Positions 18,901 through 26,863 of a DNA stretch of 64,000 bases are shown here, in pieces. The notes below the pieces were generated by a model. That model did not search any database. It was not told the DNA's origin and saw only the letters and a list, made by a program, of their open reading frames with translations. The translations under genes and the position numbers were made by a program. Numbering within the stretch: position 1 is the stretch's first letter; each line of letters opens with the position of its first letter. Source of the stretch: Marinobacter nauticus (GTDB lineage Bacteria; Pseudomonadota; Gammaproteobacteria; Pseudomonadales; Oleiphilaceae); assembly GCF_003634635.1 (NCBI RefSeq), contig NZ_RBJB01000003.1:1-64000 (forward strand). The letters are read 5' to 3'.

Positions 18901-19556
18901 TGCTCCTGCACGTACCCAAGATCACCCACCATCAACAACCGGGCATAAACAGCCAGGTCGTTGACCGATGTGATCAGGCGATTGTTCAGGGCGCTCAAAT
19001 GGGGATACGCGCCCAGCAGGTCTCTTCGGCGAACCATGATAGTGCTGGGCTCACCAATGAAATTGATTGGAAACACCCGGAAAAACTCGAGCACGTCTTT
19101 GCCAAGTAACCGTGCGTCTTCGCGGACCGGCATAAGGTTAAAGAGCCGATCCTGAAGCGCATTGCCGGAGTCATCAATCAGCTTCCGCCGTGAGGTGGCC
19201 AGAATAACGCCCGGCTGCTCCAGCGCCGACCTGAGTCTGACCACGCAGTTTTCCGCCAGCACGTCATCGTCGTTGAGGAACTTGATGTAGTGCCCACGGC
19301 TGAGGCGAACGCCGTAATCCATTCCGACAAGGCCACCCAACTGTGTTGCGGACTTGATGTAGCGGATGCGAGCGTCATCATAACCAGTGACGACATCAGC
19401 CACCGAGTTATCAGCACAGTCATCCATCACCAGGATTTCGAAGTCCTCAACGTCTTTCTGAGCGTAGATGGAATCAATGGCCTCTCGCAGAAACCTGGCC
19501 TTGAAAGCCGTGATGATAAAACTTACGGCCAGGGTTTCGTTTTGCTGATCTGTCAT
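15933..19556 (-). CDS. Multidomain glycosyltransferase, probable flagellin glycosyltransferase
   Basis: A 1207-residue cytosolic protein with several glycosyltransferase modules. A GT2 GT-A domain occupies about 10-230 (VSFIITAFKARFLREAIDSI, metal site NDDD at 95-98). A weaker GT-A-like region is at about 345-545. A second clear GT2 domain is at about 588-810 (PPVSIIIPTKDQL, NND at 679-681). A GT-B-like domain follows at 880-1207 (STILAHPADPWGCGHYRIMQP). Very large multidomain transferases next to fliC include Pseudomonas FgtA, which glycosylates flagellin; by position and build this is the likely functional counterpart. It is last in the operon and overlaps the upstream methyltransferase stop by ATGA. 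Acceptor and sugar order are inferences. Confidence 0.85.
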   Translation of the reverse strand: MTDQQNETLAVSFIITAFKARFLREAIDSIYAQKDVEDFEILVMDDCADNSVADVVTGYDDARIRYIKSATQLGGLVGMDYGVRLSRGHYIKFLNDDDVLAENCVVRLRSALEQPGVILATSRRKLIDDSGNALQDRLFNLMPVREDARLLGKDVLEFFRVFPINFIGEPSTIMVRRRDLLGAYPHLSALNNRLITSVNDLAVYARLLMVGDLGYVQEHLSCFRIHAGQNQRHASAQTLGENGRKAFLAQLDAMLGGEIKPEGQVQAKPLWDQNSNFQKVDFKGFYQKAGGIDDAGLMSFSDLERRTEECGRPGGVISLDNWYGQRELSIPLAKRLETTAARQSLCLVLIDEKPENYNLNISVLAFRIARYYCPSLSCLVLTPDESFYRKELFQDVSFAEYDRSDLISVLNGAAASDLKSDWLVVARTPSELTPAGLVLLLAELESSGAALDAAYGDELVENNGKTESGYFRPGLNLDMLLSSPADMSRHWLFRRETLVELGGFSKNDDSAFELGYILRLIEERGFGCIGRTDEPLFLLHAGTQTFDLAAYVPVIRSHLERRGYAGAGIEPGLTSSSLRVRYPHAGAPPVSIIIPTKDQLHLLQTCVESILEKTAYPNYEILVVDNNSETPEARTWLDGLNSMGLPNLRVLRYPKPFNFSAINNFAVTQSQGDYVLLLNNDTGIIKEDWLDALMNHAQRPEVGIVGAKLLFPNGKVQHAGVVVGMRGPAEHICIDAEANDPGYMNRLMVDQNYSAVTGACMLVRKSVYEQVGGLDEEAFAVSYNDIDFCLKVAQAGYLSVWTPHALVMHVANASQTSVDKTADENKVRRFQKEQEAMFQRWLPYMGNDPAFNRNLSLRANGFEVDHRVELNWQPQKALGLSTILAHPADPWGCGHYRIMQPLRAMKEEAVAGGMADFDWLNIAEMARLDPDVLVYQRQITDQAVEHMQSARRILKKPTVFELDDYLPNLPIKSAYRENMPKDILKSLRRSLKHVDRFVVSTYPLAEAFSGLHPDIQVVENRLPVAWWGDLESLRRQSEKPRVGWAGGMGHTGDLELVEAVVQELADEVEWVFFGMCPDKLRPFVAEVHEGIEISRYPRKLASLNLDLAIAPLEDNLFNRCKSNLRLLEYGACGYPVVCSDVEPYRAHGLPVTLVKNRFKDWVDAIRMHLSDMKATARAGDKLKQSVREKWMLSGDNLTLWLNAWTKF

Positions 19557-20608
19557 TGGTCACTCTTTTCGGGTTTGGTTACAACGTAAAGAACGCTTTC
19601 TTTTTTCAGGCCAAGCGACTGGTAAACGGCAGCACCAAAATACCCGACATCCAGCAGTTGCAACCTGAACCCCGCGTTCTGTACCCGGGAGACATAGCCC
19701 GCCCGGTTATACAGACGAACATGATCGCCCTGACCAAAGCGCCGCCACCTCTCGGCTTCCCGCTCCTCAGCCGGGTCCTCATCAATCTCGTCAAGGTCAC
19801 AGATAATCGGCACCATCAACAGCGCACTGCAACCCGGCCTCAGAACGCGAAACAACTCTGACAATGCTTTGGCATCGTCCTGAACATGCTCCAGAACATG
19901 ACTGCACACGAAAAAGTCCAGGCTGTTCGCATCAAAAGGCAGGTCCATCAGATCCACCCTGTGATCCACTCCCTGCATGGCGAAATCGGCCGTCTGGTAA
20001 TCGGCGAAGCCAATCTGTTTTAACCAGCGAGAGAAACCCGGTTCCGGCGCGAAATGCATGACACTGGCATCACGGGACAATTCGCCTCGACATAAAAGGG
20101 CAGACAGCCAGTACGCATAAAGACGCTCCCGGTCCGACGCACCGCAAGACGCACAGGTATAGGAATCGTGGGCTGTCATTTCGCCCTGACCAAAATATTT
20201 GAAGCCATTGTCCTCGGCATGCTTCCGGTAGAACTCCGGAAGCGCACGGAAACCCTGGTTAACGGCATTACACAGGGGGCAATAGGTTTGAGATAGGTGA
20301 CGCGCAATCACCTGCTCCGGCGGAATCACCGGTGCTTTAGCTCCGCCACGCTCCTTCATGACTTCAACCAGGTTGTCGAGGATCAGGCGAGACGTGTTTG
20401 CCTGCAACTCTGACGCTTCTCGGAACCTATTGATGGCTGATTCGAAGTCACCATGTTTGAACTGCGCCACCGCGATGTCATTTGACAACGCATCGTAGCT
20501 TCCGATGACCGACTCAACCTGCAAAAGAAGTTCTGCAGCGCGCTTATAGTTGCCAGCTCCGAACTCGCTGTAGGCGCTGGCCTTCAATTGTTCTATTTCA
20601 GCGCTCAT
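19553..20608 (-). CDS. TPR and zinc-ribbon SAM-dependent methyltransferase
   Basis: A 351-residue protein with about 80 N-terminal residues of TPR-like helices (EFGAGNYKRAAELLLQVESV), a zinc-ribbon-like pair CPLC/CASC (about 116-163), and a class I methyltransferase domain. The methyltransferase part shows DLMDLPFDANSLDFFVCSHV and EHVQDDAKALSELFRVLRPG. Its place between sugar-modifying enzymes and the large glycosyltransferase suggests methylation of a glycan or of the growing saccharide; the substrate is unknown. Linked to the glycosyltransferase by a 4-bp overlap. Confidence 0.8.
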   Translation of the reverse strand: MSAEIEQLKASAYSEFGAGNYKRAAELLLQVESVIGSYDALSNDIAVAQFKHGDFESAINRFREASELQANTSRLILDNLVEVMKERGGAKAPVIPPEQVIARHLSQTYCPLCNAVNQGFRALPEFYRKHAEDNGFKYFGQGEMTAHDSYTCASCGASDRERLYAYWLSALLCRGELSRDASVMHFAPEPGFSRWLKQIGFADYQTADFAMQGVDHRVDLMDLPFDANSLDFFVCSHVLEHVQDDAKALSELFRVLRPGCSALLMVPIICDLDEIDEDPAEEREAERWRRFGQGDHVRLYNRAGYVSRVQNAGFRLQLLDVGYFGAAVYQSLGLKKESVLYVVTKPEKSDQ

Positions 20609-20636
20609 GTCTTACCTCTAGTAATCTTTGGGGCGG

Positions 20637-21290
20637 CTATGACCAGCCAAGGGAATTTGCCAGATAATCCAGAACCGTTCCGGCCTGTGCTTCCGAATAC
20701 CGACCGTTGCAAGTGACAAACACCGGTACCTGTTTGCGAACACCGTAACTGCTACGAACGTTGCGGGCTCTCTCCGCGAGCTCGTCAGAGTTAAACAGTA
20801 ACACCGCGCCACCGTGCCTTGTTGGTAACTCCAGCAGGACTGGCTCAGGAAAGCCATCGGAAATCCCCTGTTCCGGGCGGGCGCTCGACCAGTCCGGATA
20901 ATGGACGACAAGCTGTTGCTGGCCCTGACCAACCGATGCACAGTTCAAGCCGCGTTCCTCCCTGAGTGTCCGATACAGGACATCGGTGTCCTGAACAACA
21001 CTGTCGGTAGTATCCAGAGCATGAACCGAAAGACCACTGAACGCCCCTACGTGTACCAGGCACGGATCTTCATCCCCGGGGTAATAGACCAGGCGTGAAT
21101 GCTGCCTTGTTCGCAACGCAATCAGGGCCACCAGAAGTCCCAGCTCCAGGCTTCCGACCAACACCGCGTGTCGGGCTCCCATGTGTTCTTCCAGTGTCTG
21201 CTCCAGTGCACGGGCAAGAGGCCCATGGTTCGTAAAATAGCGGTTGGCCAGAATATCGGAAACCACTTTACGGGCATTGTATTCAGCCAT
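20637..21290 (-). CDS. Degenerate half-length DegT-like aminotransferase homologue
   Basis: A 217-residue protein that resembles only the large domain of DegT/DnrJ/EryC1/StrS aminotransferases. The start (NRYFTNHGPLARALEQTLEE, HAVLVGSLELGLLVALI) and the part after the catalytic lysine (GGAVLLFNSDELAERARNVR) align by eye with neighbouring full-length members. The SxHA(S/T)K segment is replaced by LELPTRHGG, so the PLP-binding lysine is absent, and the C-terminal small domain is missing. Start chosen at MAEYNARK, which has GGGAG 5 nt upstream and overlaps the preceding aminotransferase stop by 8 bp. It may be a non-catalytic partner of that enzyme, or a decaying gene with an intact frame. Confidence 0.65.
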   Translation of the reverse strand: MAEYNARKVVSDILANRYFTNHGPLARALEQTLEEHMGARHAVLVGSLELGLLVALIALRTRQHSRLVYYPGDEDPCLVHVGAFSGLSVHALDTTDSVVQDTDVLYRTLREERGLNCASVGQGQQQLVVHYPDWSSARPEQGISDGFPEPVLLELPTRHGGAVLLFNSDELAERARNVRSSYGVRKQVPVFVTCNGRYSEAQAGTVLDYLANSLGWS

Positions 21291-22425
21291 CACAACTCCC
21301 GGGGACATCCGATAGTAGAGACTTGATCATGGCGACGACATGCGTCACATCCGCTTCAGAGACTCTGAAGCCACAGGGTAGATTGAGCAATGCCCGGGCA
21401 GCACGTTCGGTTGCGGGAAGGGGCTCCGGGCACAAAACCGGGTACTCATGGCTTTTGATATGGAGCGGCGGTGAATAGTGGGCCCGGGCCAGAACGCCAG
21501 CCTGATTCAGATTCCGCACAATGCGGTCTCTCTCTTCCCCGCTCACGCCTGGAACCTCAACAACAATATTTTTGAATGACGTTTGCTGAGCCTCATCAAA
21601 CGCGACAAGCCGAATACCGCCAACCCCTTTGAGCTCTCTTTGATACGCCCGGTAAATCTTGCGGTTGTGGCGGACGTTTTCTTCTATTTCGTCCAGTCCG
21701 GCAAGGGCAAAAGCAGCATGGATATCGGGCATGTCCGAAGCGAGCCAGTGCCCGGGTTTCAGACGTCGGGCGTTACTGCTGTCGCGGGATCTGAAATCAC
21801 GAAGCCTGCCTGCATAGGCGCTGTCGTTCACACACACGTAGCCCCCCTCCAGTCCATTGATCAGCTTGCTCGCGTGCAACGAGAACACCTCGGGCACATC
21901 AAAAGACCCTACGCGTTTTCCCTGCCAGGTTTCGTGAACGGACTCCACGGCATCGATGACCATTGGCACGGCATATTTCGCTGCAATCTCTGTCAGTCGC
22001 GAAACATCGCAACAATTCACGATGGGATGAACCGCAAGGATGGCTGCGGTGTTTGACCCAATAGCCCGCTCAACTGACTCGGGAGAGATAGCCAGCGTGG
22101 ACTCATCAATGTCCACGAAACGGGGAACCTTACCGGCCCAGAACACAACATCGGCCAGCCGGCGGTAGGTAAACGACGGGATAATGACCTCTGGAGCATC
22201 AAGGGCACTTAACCGCAAGCTCGCCACCAATGACCAGAAACCCGTGGACATGGCCACGCAGTGTTCAGCCTGATGGTACTCACAGAGACGTTTCTCAAGT
22301 AACGACACTAACCAACCCGGACGACTCTCCCCACCGTTTTCAAGCCACTGATCTATATACCTTAGAATGCGCTCTTTCTCAGGCTCGTAAAGGTTGGATG
22401 TTGAGAGAAAGCCTGTCGAAGACAT
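21283..22425 (-). CDS. DegT/DnrJ/EryC1/StrS aminotransferase
   Basis: A 380-residue PLP-dependent sugar aminotransferase. The lysine that forms the Schiff base lies in SLHASKLINGLEGGYV and the aspartate contacting PLP in MVIDAVESVHE. The usual GNPCD-type segment reads HPIVNCCDVSR, which may reflect an unusual sugar substrate. Translation is coupled to the methyltransferase gene upstream (TGATG) and to the degenerate homologue downstream. It belongs to the flagellin sugar operon; the keto-sugar it acts on cannot be named from sequence. Confidence 0.85.
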   Translation of the reverse strand: MSSTGFLSTSNLYEPEKERILRYIDQWLENGGESRPGWLVSLLEKRLCEYHQAEHCVAMSTGFWSLVASLRLSALDAPEVIIPSFTYRRLADVVFWAGKVPRFVDIDESTLAISPESVERAIGSNTAAILAVHPIVNCCDVSRLTEIAAKYAVPMVIDAVESVHETWQGKRVGSFDVPEVFSLHASKLINGLEGGYVCVNDSAYAGRLRDFRSRDSSNARRLKPGHWLASDMPDIHAAFALAGLDEIEENVRHNRKIYRAYQRELKGVGGIRLVAFDEAQQTSFKNIVVEVPGVSGEERDRIVRNLNQAGVLARAHYSPPLHIKSHEYPVLCPEPLPATERAARALLNLPCGFRVSEADVTHVVAMIKSLLSDVPGSCDG

Positions 22426-23126
22426 CAGACTGGCCTCGTCATAAGCACATCAAATCGGTAGCCGGCGCCGTAGAAATCATTCGGCATCGTCATGATGTCT
22501 ACGTTAAAACCGCATGCTTCGCCCAGGGCAACGAACTCGTCCGCGCTCCACCAGACCCCAATCGGCGACTTCGGGTCGTCCAACCGGTAATCCGCGACAT
22601 TGCGCCGCTGGAAGAAATCGGCCGCCTTCGTTTTATCCGGTACATTGCCGATAAAGATTCGCTCACAGGCGCTGTACTGACTCCAGATGGTCTTCAACAG
22701 CGTGCTCACTGAGTCAGCGGAAAGATAAGAGATCACGCCGTAGACGAGCACCCGCGTAATTCGGGAAGCCTCAGTAAACTCAAGGGTCGCCTCTACCGCA
22801 TCCCCACAATAGAAATGCGTTTTGCCCGGTATCGAAAAAAACTCCCGGGCCACACCAACCAGGTACTCCGAAAAATCTACGCCATGGTATTCTGATATCG
22901 AATCAAACAGATAGCTGGCCAGCGCGGCGTTTCCACATCCCAGGTCCAGGAGAACCTCGCCTGGCCGAAACTGTAGTGCCCCCGATATCTGATCCACGAT
23001 CATCCGAATATCCTGCTCACTGACAGGCTTGCCATTCACCGTCCGCTTGATCTGTTGCCAGAACGCGTCGCGATCAAACTGTTTCGGGTATTCCTTGTGC
23101 AGATAATCGTCACTCATCACTGACAC
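22425..23126 (-). CDS. Class I SAM-dependent methyltransferase
   Basis: A 233-residue methyltransferase with motif I VLLDLGCGNAALASYLFD and the acidic strand end GVDFSEYLV. It directly abuts the WbqC-like gene upstream and shares TGATG with the aminotransferase gene downstream, so it is part of one tightly packed operon. Context suggests N- or O-methylation of a flagellin sugar or of an amino-sugar substituent. The substrate is unknown. Confidence 0.8.
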   Translation of the reverse strand: MSVMSDDYLHKEYPKQFDRDAFWQQIKRTVNGKPVSEQDIRMIVDQISGALQFRPGEVLLDLGCGNAALASYLFDSISEYHGVDFSEYLVGVAREFFSIPGKTHFYCGDAVEATLEFTEASRITRVLVYGVISYLSADSVSTLLKTIWSQYSACERIFIGNVPDKTKAADFFQRRNVADYRLDDPKSPIGVWWSADEFVALGEACGFNVDIMTMPNDFYGAGYRFDVLMTRPV

Positions 23127-23846
23127 TCAGGCTGGGTGGAGGGTGAAGTCGTTCAGCAATATGTCTTGCAGCGTCCCCTCATCACACCACATCAAGGCGT
23201 CGAGGATGGACAGGTTCGGAACGTAATCGTAGCCATTCTGAACGTACGGGCGAATAGTCGATTCCATAAAGGAGAGACCAATGCCCGCCTCACGGAACTG
23301 TGCAGGGTCAAACAGAGCCTGCCCCCCCATTGGGTTAATGTAGTGCTCCGCCCCCATGGCCTTGGCGATCTTGAGCGCCCACTCCCCGGAATGGGCGACC
23401 TGATCGATCCCCAGGTCCAGCTCAGAATACACCAGGATCTTTGTATTGATGCCAAGATGATCAGCCAGTACCCGGAGACTGTGGGTCAGAAATCTGGACA
23501 GGACAGCGTTGGGCGCCCCGATGGCTGATTCAAAAACCGACATGGTTTTCCGATAGTTCGGCGCGCGACGATAATGAACCAGCTTACCTGTGAGGCTTTT
23601 ACGCCAGTCACTGCTGTCGTCAATCTCAATGTCATCAATGAAATCGAAACGCCCCCTTTTGCTCAGGGGTACGGTGATGTACTGCCACCCTTTCTCCGGA
23701 TTGGGGTGCAAAACACGATTGCGATTGACCCACCCCTTGTTCACAAACTGGCAATGATCAAACACAACCCAGGTGTCCGCGTGCGCCATCAACTGAAAAT
23801 AGCCCGGATACGGAAAGAAATAGGGTTGCATAACCGCCAGTTTCAT
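23127..23846 (-). CDS. WbqC-like family protein
   Basis: A 239-residue member of the WbqC family, recognisable from MKLAVMQPYFFPYPGYFQL at the start and HCQFVNKGWVNRNRV (about 31-45). The family occurs in O-antigen and flagellar glycan clusters next to amino-sugar aminotransferases. It is thought to help add acyl groups to amino sugars, but its biochemistry is poorly defined. It overlaps the VioA-like gene by 4 bp and abuts the methyltransferase gene. Confidence 0.85.
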   Translation of the reverse strand: MKLAVMQPYFFPYPGYFQLMAHADTWVVFDHCQFVNKGWVNRNRVLHPNPEKGWQYITVPLSKRGRFDFIDDIEIDDSSDWRKSLTGKLVHYRRAPNYRKTMSVFESAIGAPNAVLSRFLTHSLRVLADHLGINTKILVYSELDLGIDQVAHSGEWALKIAKAMGAEHYINPMGGQALFDPAQFREAGIGLSFMESTIRPYVQNGYDYVPNLSILDALMWCDEGTLQDILLNDFTLHPA

Positions 23847-24976
23847 TGCCCGCGTCCTGAAGCCCCATGATGGCCATTGGCGGCTTCACGGAGACAGCTT
23901 ATGATTCGGCCAAAATCCTCATCATTGAGGTCGCTATAGATTGGCAGACAAAGAATTCGCTGGGCGGTATCTGCGGCATTTTCGAACACCGCCGAAGGGT
24001 CAAAGTACATTGGAAAATCGGAGACCAGCGGATAGAAATAGCGGCGTACCAGAATCCCCTGCTTTCGGAATTCAGAATAAAGGTCATCCCTGGACAGTGG
24101 GAAGCTCTCATTTACCAGAACCGGACAGTAGGAGTAATTCCACTCAGTGTCGACCGGCTCTTCCATCAGTTGCAGGCCTTCAATACCCATGAGTTCCTCA
24201 CGATATTTCCGGTACACACTCTGCCGGGCCCGAATGTCGGAATCAATTTTCTCAAGCTGTAACAAGCCCAACGCTGCCTGGAACTCGTTCATCTTGCCGT
24301 TAATACCCGGGGCGACCACCGTGGTCTCGTTGGCAAAACCGAAGTTCTTCAGGTAATCGACCCGCTGCTTCGTTTTCTTGTCCTTGAGTATCAGCGCCCC
24401 ACCCTCGAAGGTGTTGAACACCTTGGTGGCGTGAAAGCTGAGCACGGAAATATCACCAGCCTCCAGTAGGCTCCGGCCCCTGTATCTGACTGCAAACGCA
24501 TGGGCCGCATCATAGATAACGTGCAACCCGTAGAGATCGGCGATTCGCTGGATTTCATCAATATTTGCAGGAGTCCCATAGCAGTGTACGGGGAGTATGG
24601 CTGTGGTCTCCGGGGTTATCGCGGCTTCAATTTTTGAGGCGTCGAGGTTAAAGCTATCCGGCTCGATATCCACGAAAACAGGCTTGAGCTTGTTCCATAA
24701 CAAAGCATGGGGCGTCGCCGCGAAGGTATAGGGCGTGGTAATCACCTCCCCGGTAACGCGCATCGCCTGCAAAGCAGTAACCAGAGCAATCGTGCCGTTA
24801 GTGAACAGGGACAGATGTTCGACCCCCAGATACTCGCAAAGGCGGGCTTCCAGTTCCTCATGAAAGCGCCCACCGTTGGTTAACCGCCCGCTTTTCCAGA
24901 TTTCCTCCAAAAGAGGCTGCAGCTTTTCAAGATCAGGAAGGCTGGGCCGGGTAACGGTAATCAGGTCATCAGCCAC
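23843..24976 (-). CDS. VioA-like dTDP-4-keto-6-deoxyglucose aminotransferase
   Basis: A 377-residue DegT-family aminotransferase with the PLP lysine in SFHATKVFNTFEGGAL, the PLP aspartate in VIYDAAHAFAV, and the block LSLFTNGTIALVTALQA. It resembles the VioA/FdtB/QdtB group, which converts dTDP-4-keto-6-deoxy sugars to amino sugars such as viosamine. The nearby rfbA and rfbB supply dTDP-4-keto-6-deoxyglucose. It starts with GTG, preceded by GAGGA. First gene of the six-gene minus-strand operon that ends with the large glycosyltransferase, and divergent from the second flagellin. Exact product not provable here. Confidence 0.82.
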   Translation of the reverse strand: MADDLITVTRPSLPDLEKLQPLLEEIWKSGRLTNGGRFHEELEARLCEYLGVEHLSLFTNGTIALVTALQAMRVTGEVITTPYTFAATPHALLWNKLKPVFVDIEPDSFNLDASKIEAAITPETTAILPVHCYGTPANIDEIQRIADLYGLHVIYDAAHAFAVRYRGRSLLEAGDISVLSFHATKVFNTFEGGALILKDKKTKQRVDYLKNFGFANETTVVAPGINGKMNEFQAALGLLQLEKIDSDIRARQSVYRKYREELMGIEGLQLMEEPVDTEWNYSYCPVLVNESFPLSRDDLYSEFRKQGILVRRYFYPLVSDFPMYFDPSAVFENAADTAQRILCLPIYSDLNDEDFGRIISCLREAANGHHGASGRGQ

Positions 24977-25182
24977 GTAGGCGTCCTCAAAAAGTCGTTA
25001 TTGTTCATCTACTTCAATCCTAGCAGTAAACAGAACCCGGGCTCCAATGAGTTTCTTGTTCACCCATACCGGCAAATCCTTACCTCTCGGCCGGTCATTT
25101 TATTGACAACGCGGCAAGAAAACGAAACCGGGTCAGCACCATCCTTCCTTAAAATTATGTTATTAAAGTATTTTTTTAAACA

Positions 25183-25198
25183 TGGCACGCGCCTGGCT
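25183..25198 (+). promoter_or_regulatory. Candidate sigma-54 (-24/-12) promoter of the second flagellin
   Basis: TGGCACGCGCCTGGCT contains the invariant GG-N10-GC arrangement and the complete TGGCACG upstream half of the RpoN consensus; the downstream half is TGGCT rather than TTGCA. It would give a leader of about 95 nt. An AT-rich tract (25150-25180) directly upstream could bend DNA or bind IHF or FleQ. The rest of the 327-bp divergent region holds no gene I can support. Confidence 0.6.
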
Positions 25199-25303
25199 TT
25201 GATCCCTGCAAACGGCAAATTAACGAATTCCAGCCGGCAAAGGTTCACCTTCTCGTTTTTCGACGAACCAGCCCCCGGCAAAAGCTGAGCAGGGAGAACA
25301 GAC

Positions 25304-26797
25304 ATGCCTCAGATCATCAACACCAACATCGCGTCGCTGAACGCTCAACGCAACCTGAACGCCTCTCAGCAGGACGCAAACACAACACTTCAGCGCTTGT
25401 CCTCAGGTTTGCGAATTAATTCAGCAAAAGACGATGCGGCCGGGCTGGCAATTGCGGAACGCTTTACCTCGCAAGTAAAAGGCCTGAACCAGGCGGTACG
25501 AAACTCCAATGACGGTGTCTCGCTCGCTCAAGTAGCTGAGGGCGCGCTGGGGGAATCTGGCAACATCCTTCAACGGATGAGAGAACTGGCCGTGCAGGCT
25601 GCGAACGCCACCAACTCTGCGTCAGACAGAAAAGCTCTGCAGGCCGAGGTGAATCAGCTCAAACAGGAGCTTGAGCGGATTGCAACCACCACAGAGTTCA
25701 ACGGCCTTAAACTTCTCGACGGAACGTTCCAGGCTCAGAAATTCCAGGCCGGTGCCAACGAAAACCAGACCATTTCTGTGTCGATCACCGGTACCAGAAT
25801 CGACACTTTGGCAAACAACACGGTCGAGACCATCGCCAGCGGTAGCTCCACGGGCTCTATCACCGTAGCCTCAGGTGGCACGGCACCCGCACTGAATGCG
25901 ATACAGCCTCAGGATATTACGATTTCCAGTTCGCTTGATGAGCAGACGGTAAACATCACAGCGTCTGGTGCGACAGCAGAATCTATTGCAGCGGAAATCA
26001 ACAAAGCCGCCGAAACAACCGGTGTCTCCGCGAGCGCCCGCACCAGCGTTGAGCTATCCAACCTGAGCGCAAGCGGCACCGTGACAATGAGCCTGTCGAC
26101 TGGCGACGGCAACGATGCAACTATCTCCGCCCAGATATCCGACGTCAACGACCTTGAGCCATTAGCCCGCGAGATCAACGCCAGCAGTGGCAAAACCGGC
26201 ATTACGGCCGAAGTGGATGGCGGAACCATCAAGCTCATCCAGGAAAGCGGTAAAGACGTTGTCATTGAAGGCTTTACCAGCAATGGAGCTGGCTCGCCGA
26301 CCATGGATCTGACCGGCTCCTCCCAGGCGACAGCCCAGTTGGCCACAGGCGGTAACGACAGCGCCCGGATAGCTGGTGAGATAAACTTTGACTCCGCTTC
26401 CAGCTTTGCCGTTTCCTCTACGGTGGCCGGTGGTGCAGGCGGCATTTTCGCAACCACAGACACCTTTGGCTCCGACCCGGAAAAAGTAGCCGACATCGAC
26501 ATCAGTACTTTCGAGGGCGCCAGCAGTGCGATGAGAGTGCTCGACTCTGCATTGGAAACCATTAACGGAATCCGCGCAGACCTGGGTGCAGTGCAGAACC
26601 GGCTGGAATCGACCATCGCCAACCTGAGCACCACGTCAGAGAATCTCTCTGCAGCTCGCTCCCGGATCCAGGATGCCGACTTCGCGGCGGAGTCTGCGAA
26701 CCTTGCCAGAACCCAGGTTCTCCAGCAGGCCGGCCTCTCAGTTCTGGCTCAGGCCAACGCCCGCCCCCAGCAGGTACTTCAGCTGCTGCAGGGCTAA
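25304..26797 (+). CDS. Second flagellin (sigma-54 type)
   Basis: A 497-residue flagellin on the opposite strand from fliC. Terminal D0/D1 regions are intact: MPQIINTNIASLNAQRNL, LQRMRELAVQAANATNSASD, and [20 protein letters not shown] near the end. The centre carries flagellin-IN type segments (QDITISSSLDEQTVNI) and is rich in Ser/Thr. AGGGAGA precedes the ATG. Apart from the terminal segments it differs strongly from FliC, so it is a paralogue rather than a recent duplicate. With its sigma-54 type promoter it may be made earlier, and form a different part of the filament, than FliC. A strong terminator follows. Confidence 0.95.
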   Translation: MPQIINTNIASLNAQRNLNASQQDANTTLQRLSSGLRINSAKDDAAGLAIAERFTSQVKGLNQAVRNSNDGVSLAQVAEGALGESGNILQRMRELAVQAANATNSASDRKALQAEVNQLKQELERIATTTEFNGLKLLDGTFQAQKFQAGANENQTISVSITGTRIDTLANNTVETIASGSSTGSITVASGGTAPALNAIQPQDITISSSLDEQTVNITASGATAESIAAEINKAAETTGVSASARTSVELSNLSASGTVTMSLSTGDGNDATISAQISDVNDLEPLAREINASSGKTGITAEVDGGTIKLIQESGKDVVIEGFTSNGAGSPTMDLTGSSQATAQLATGGNDSARIAGEINFDSASSFAVSSTVAGGAGGIFATTDTFGSDPEKVADIDISTFEGASSAMRVLDSALETINGIRADLGAVQNRLESTIANLSTTSENLSAARSRIQDADFAAESANLARTQVLQQAGLSVLAQANARPQQVLQLLQG

Positions 26798-26820
26798 CAC
26801 ACCAAAACAAATGTCCCAAC

Positions 26821-26848
26821 AAAAAAGCCAGGGCAACCTGGCTTTTTT
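26821..26848. terminator. Bidirectional rho-independent terminator
   Basis: AAAAAAGCCAGG and CCTGGCTTTTTT form a perfect 12-bp stem with a GCAA loop, giving T-runs on both strands. It lies between the convergent second flagellin and rfbC genes and can serve both. Confidence 0.9.
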
Positions 26849-26863
26849 GTTTCTGCTACAACA

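Noticed and set aside
20637-21290. Frameshifted full-length aminotransferase
   Set aside because: No neighbouring frame supplies the missing lysine segment or small domain, and the short frame has its own stop followed by the next gene, so a simple frameshift does not explain it.
25163-25170. TAAAGTAT as a sigma-28 -35 for the second flagellin
   Set aside because: The -10 that should follow after 11 bp (GCCGATAA-like) is absent; the sigma-54 element fits better.
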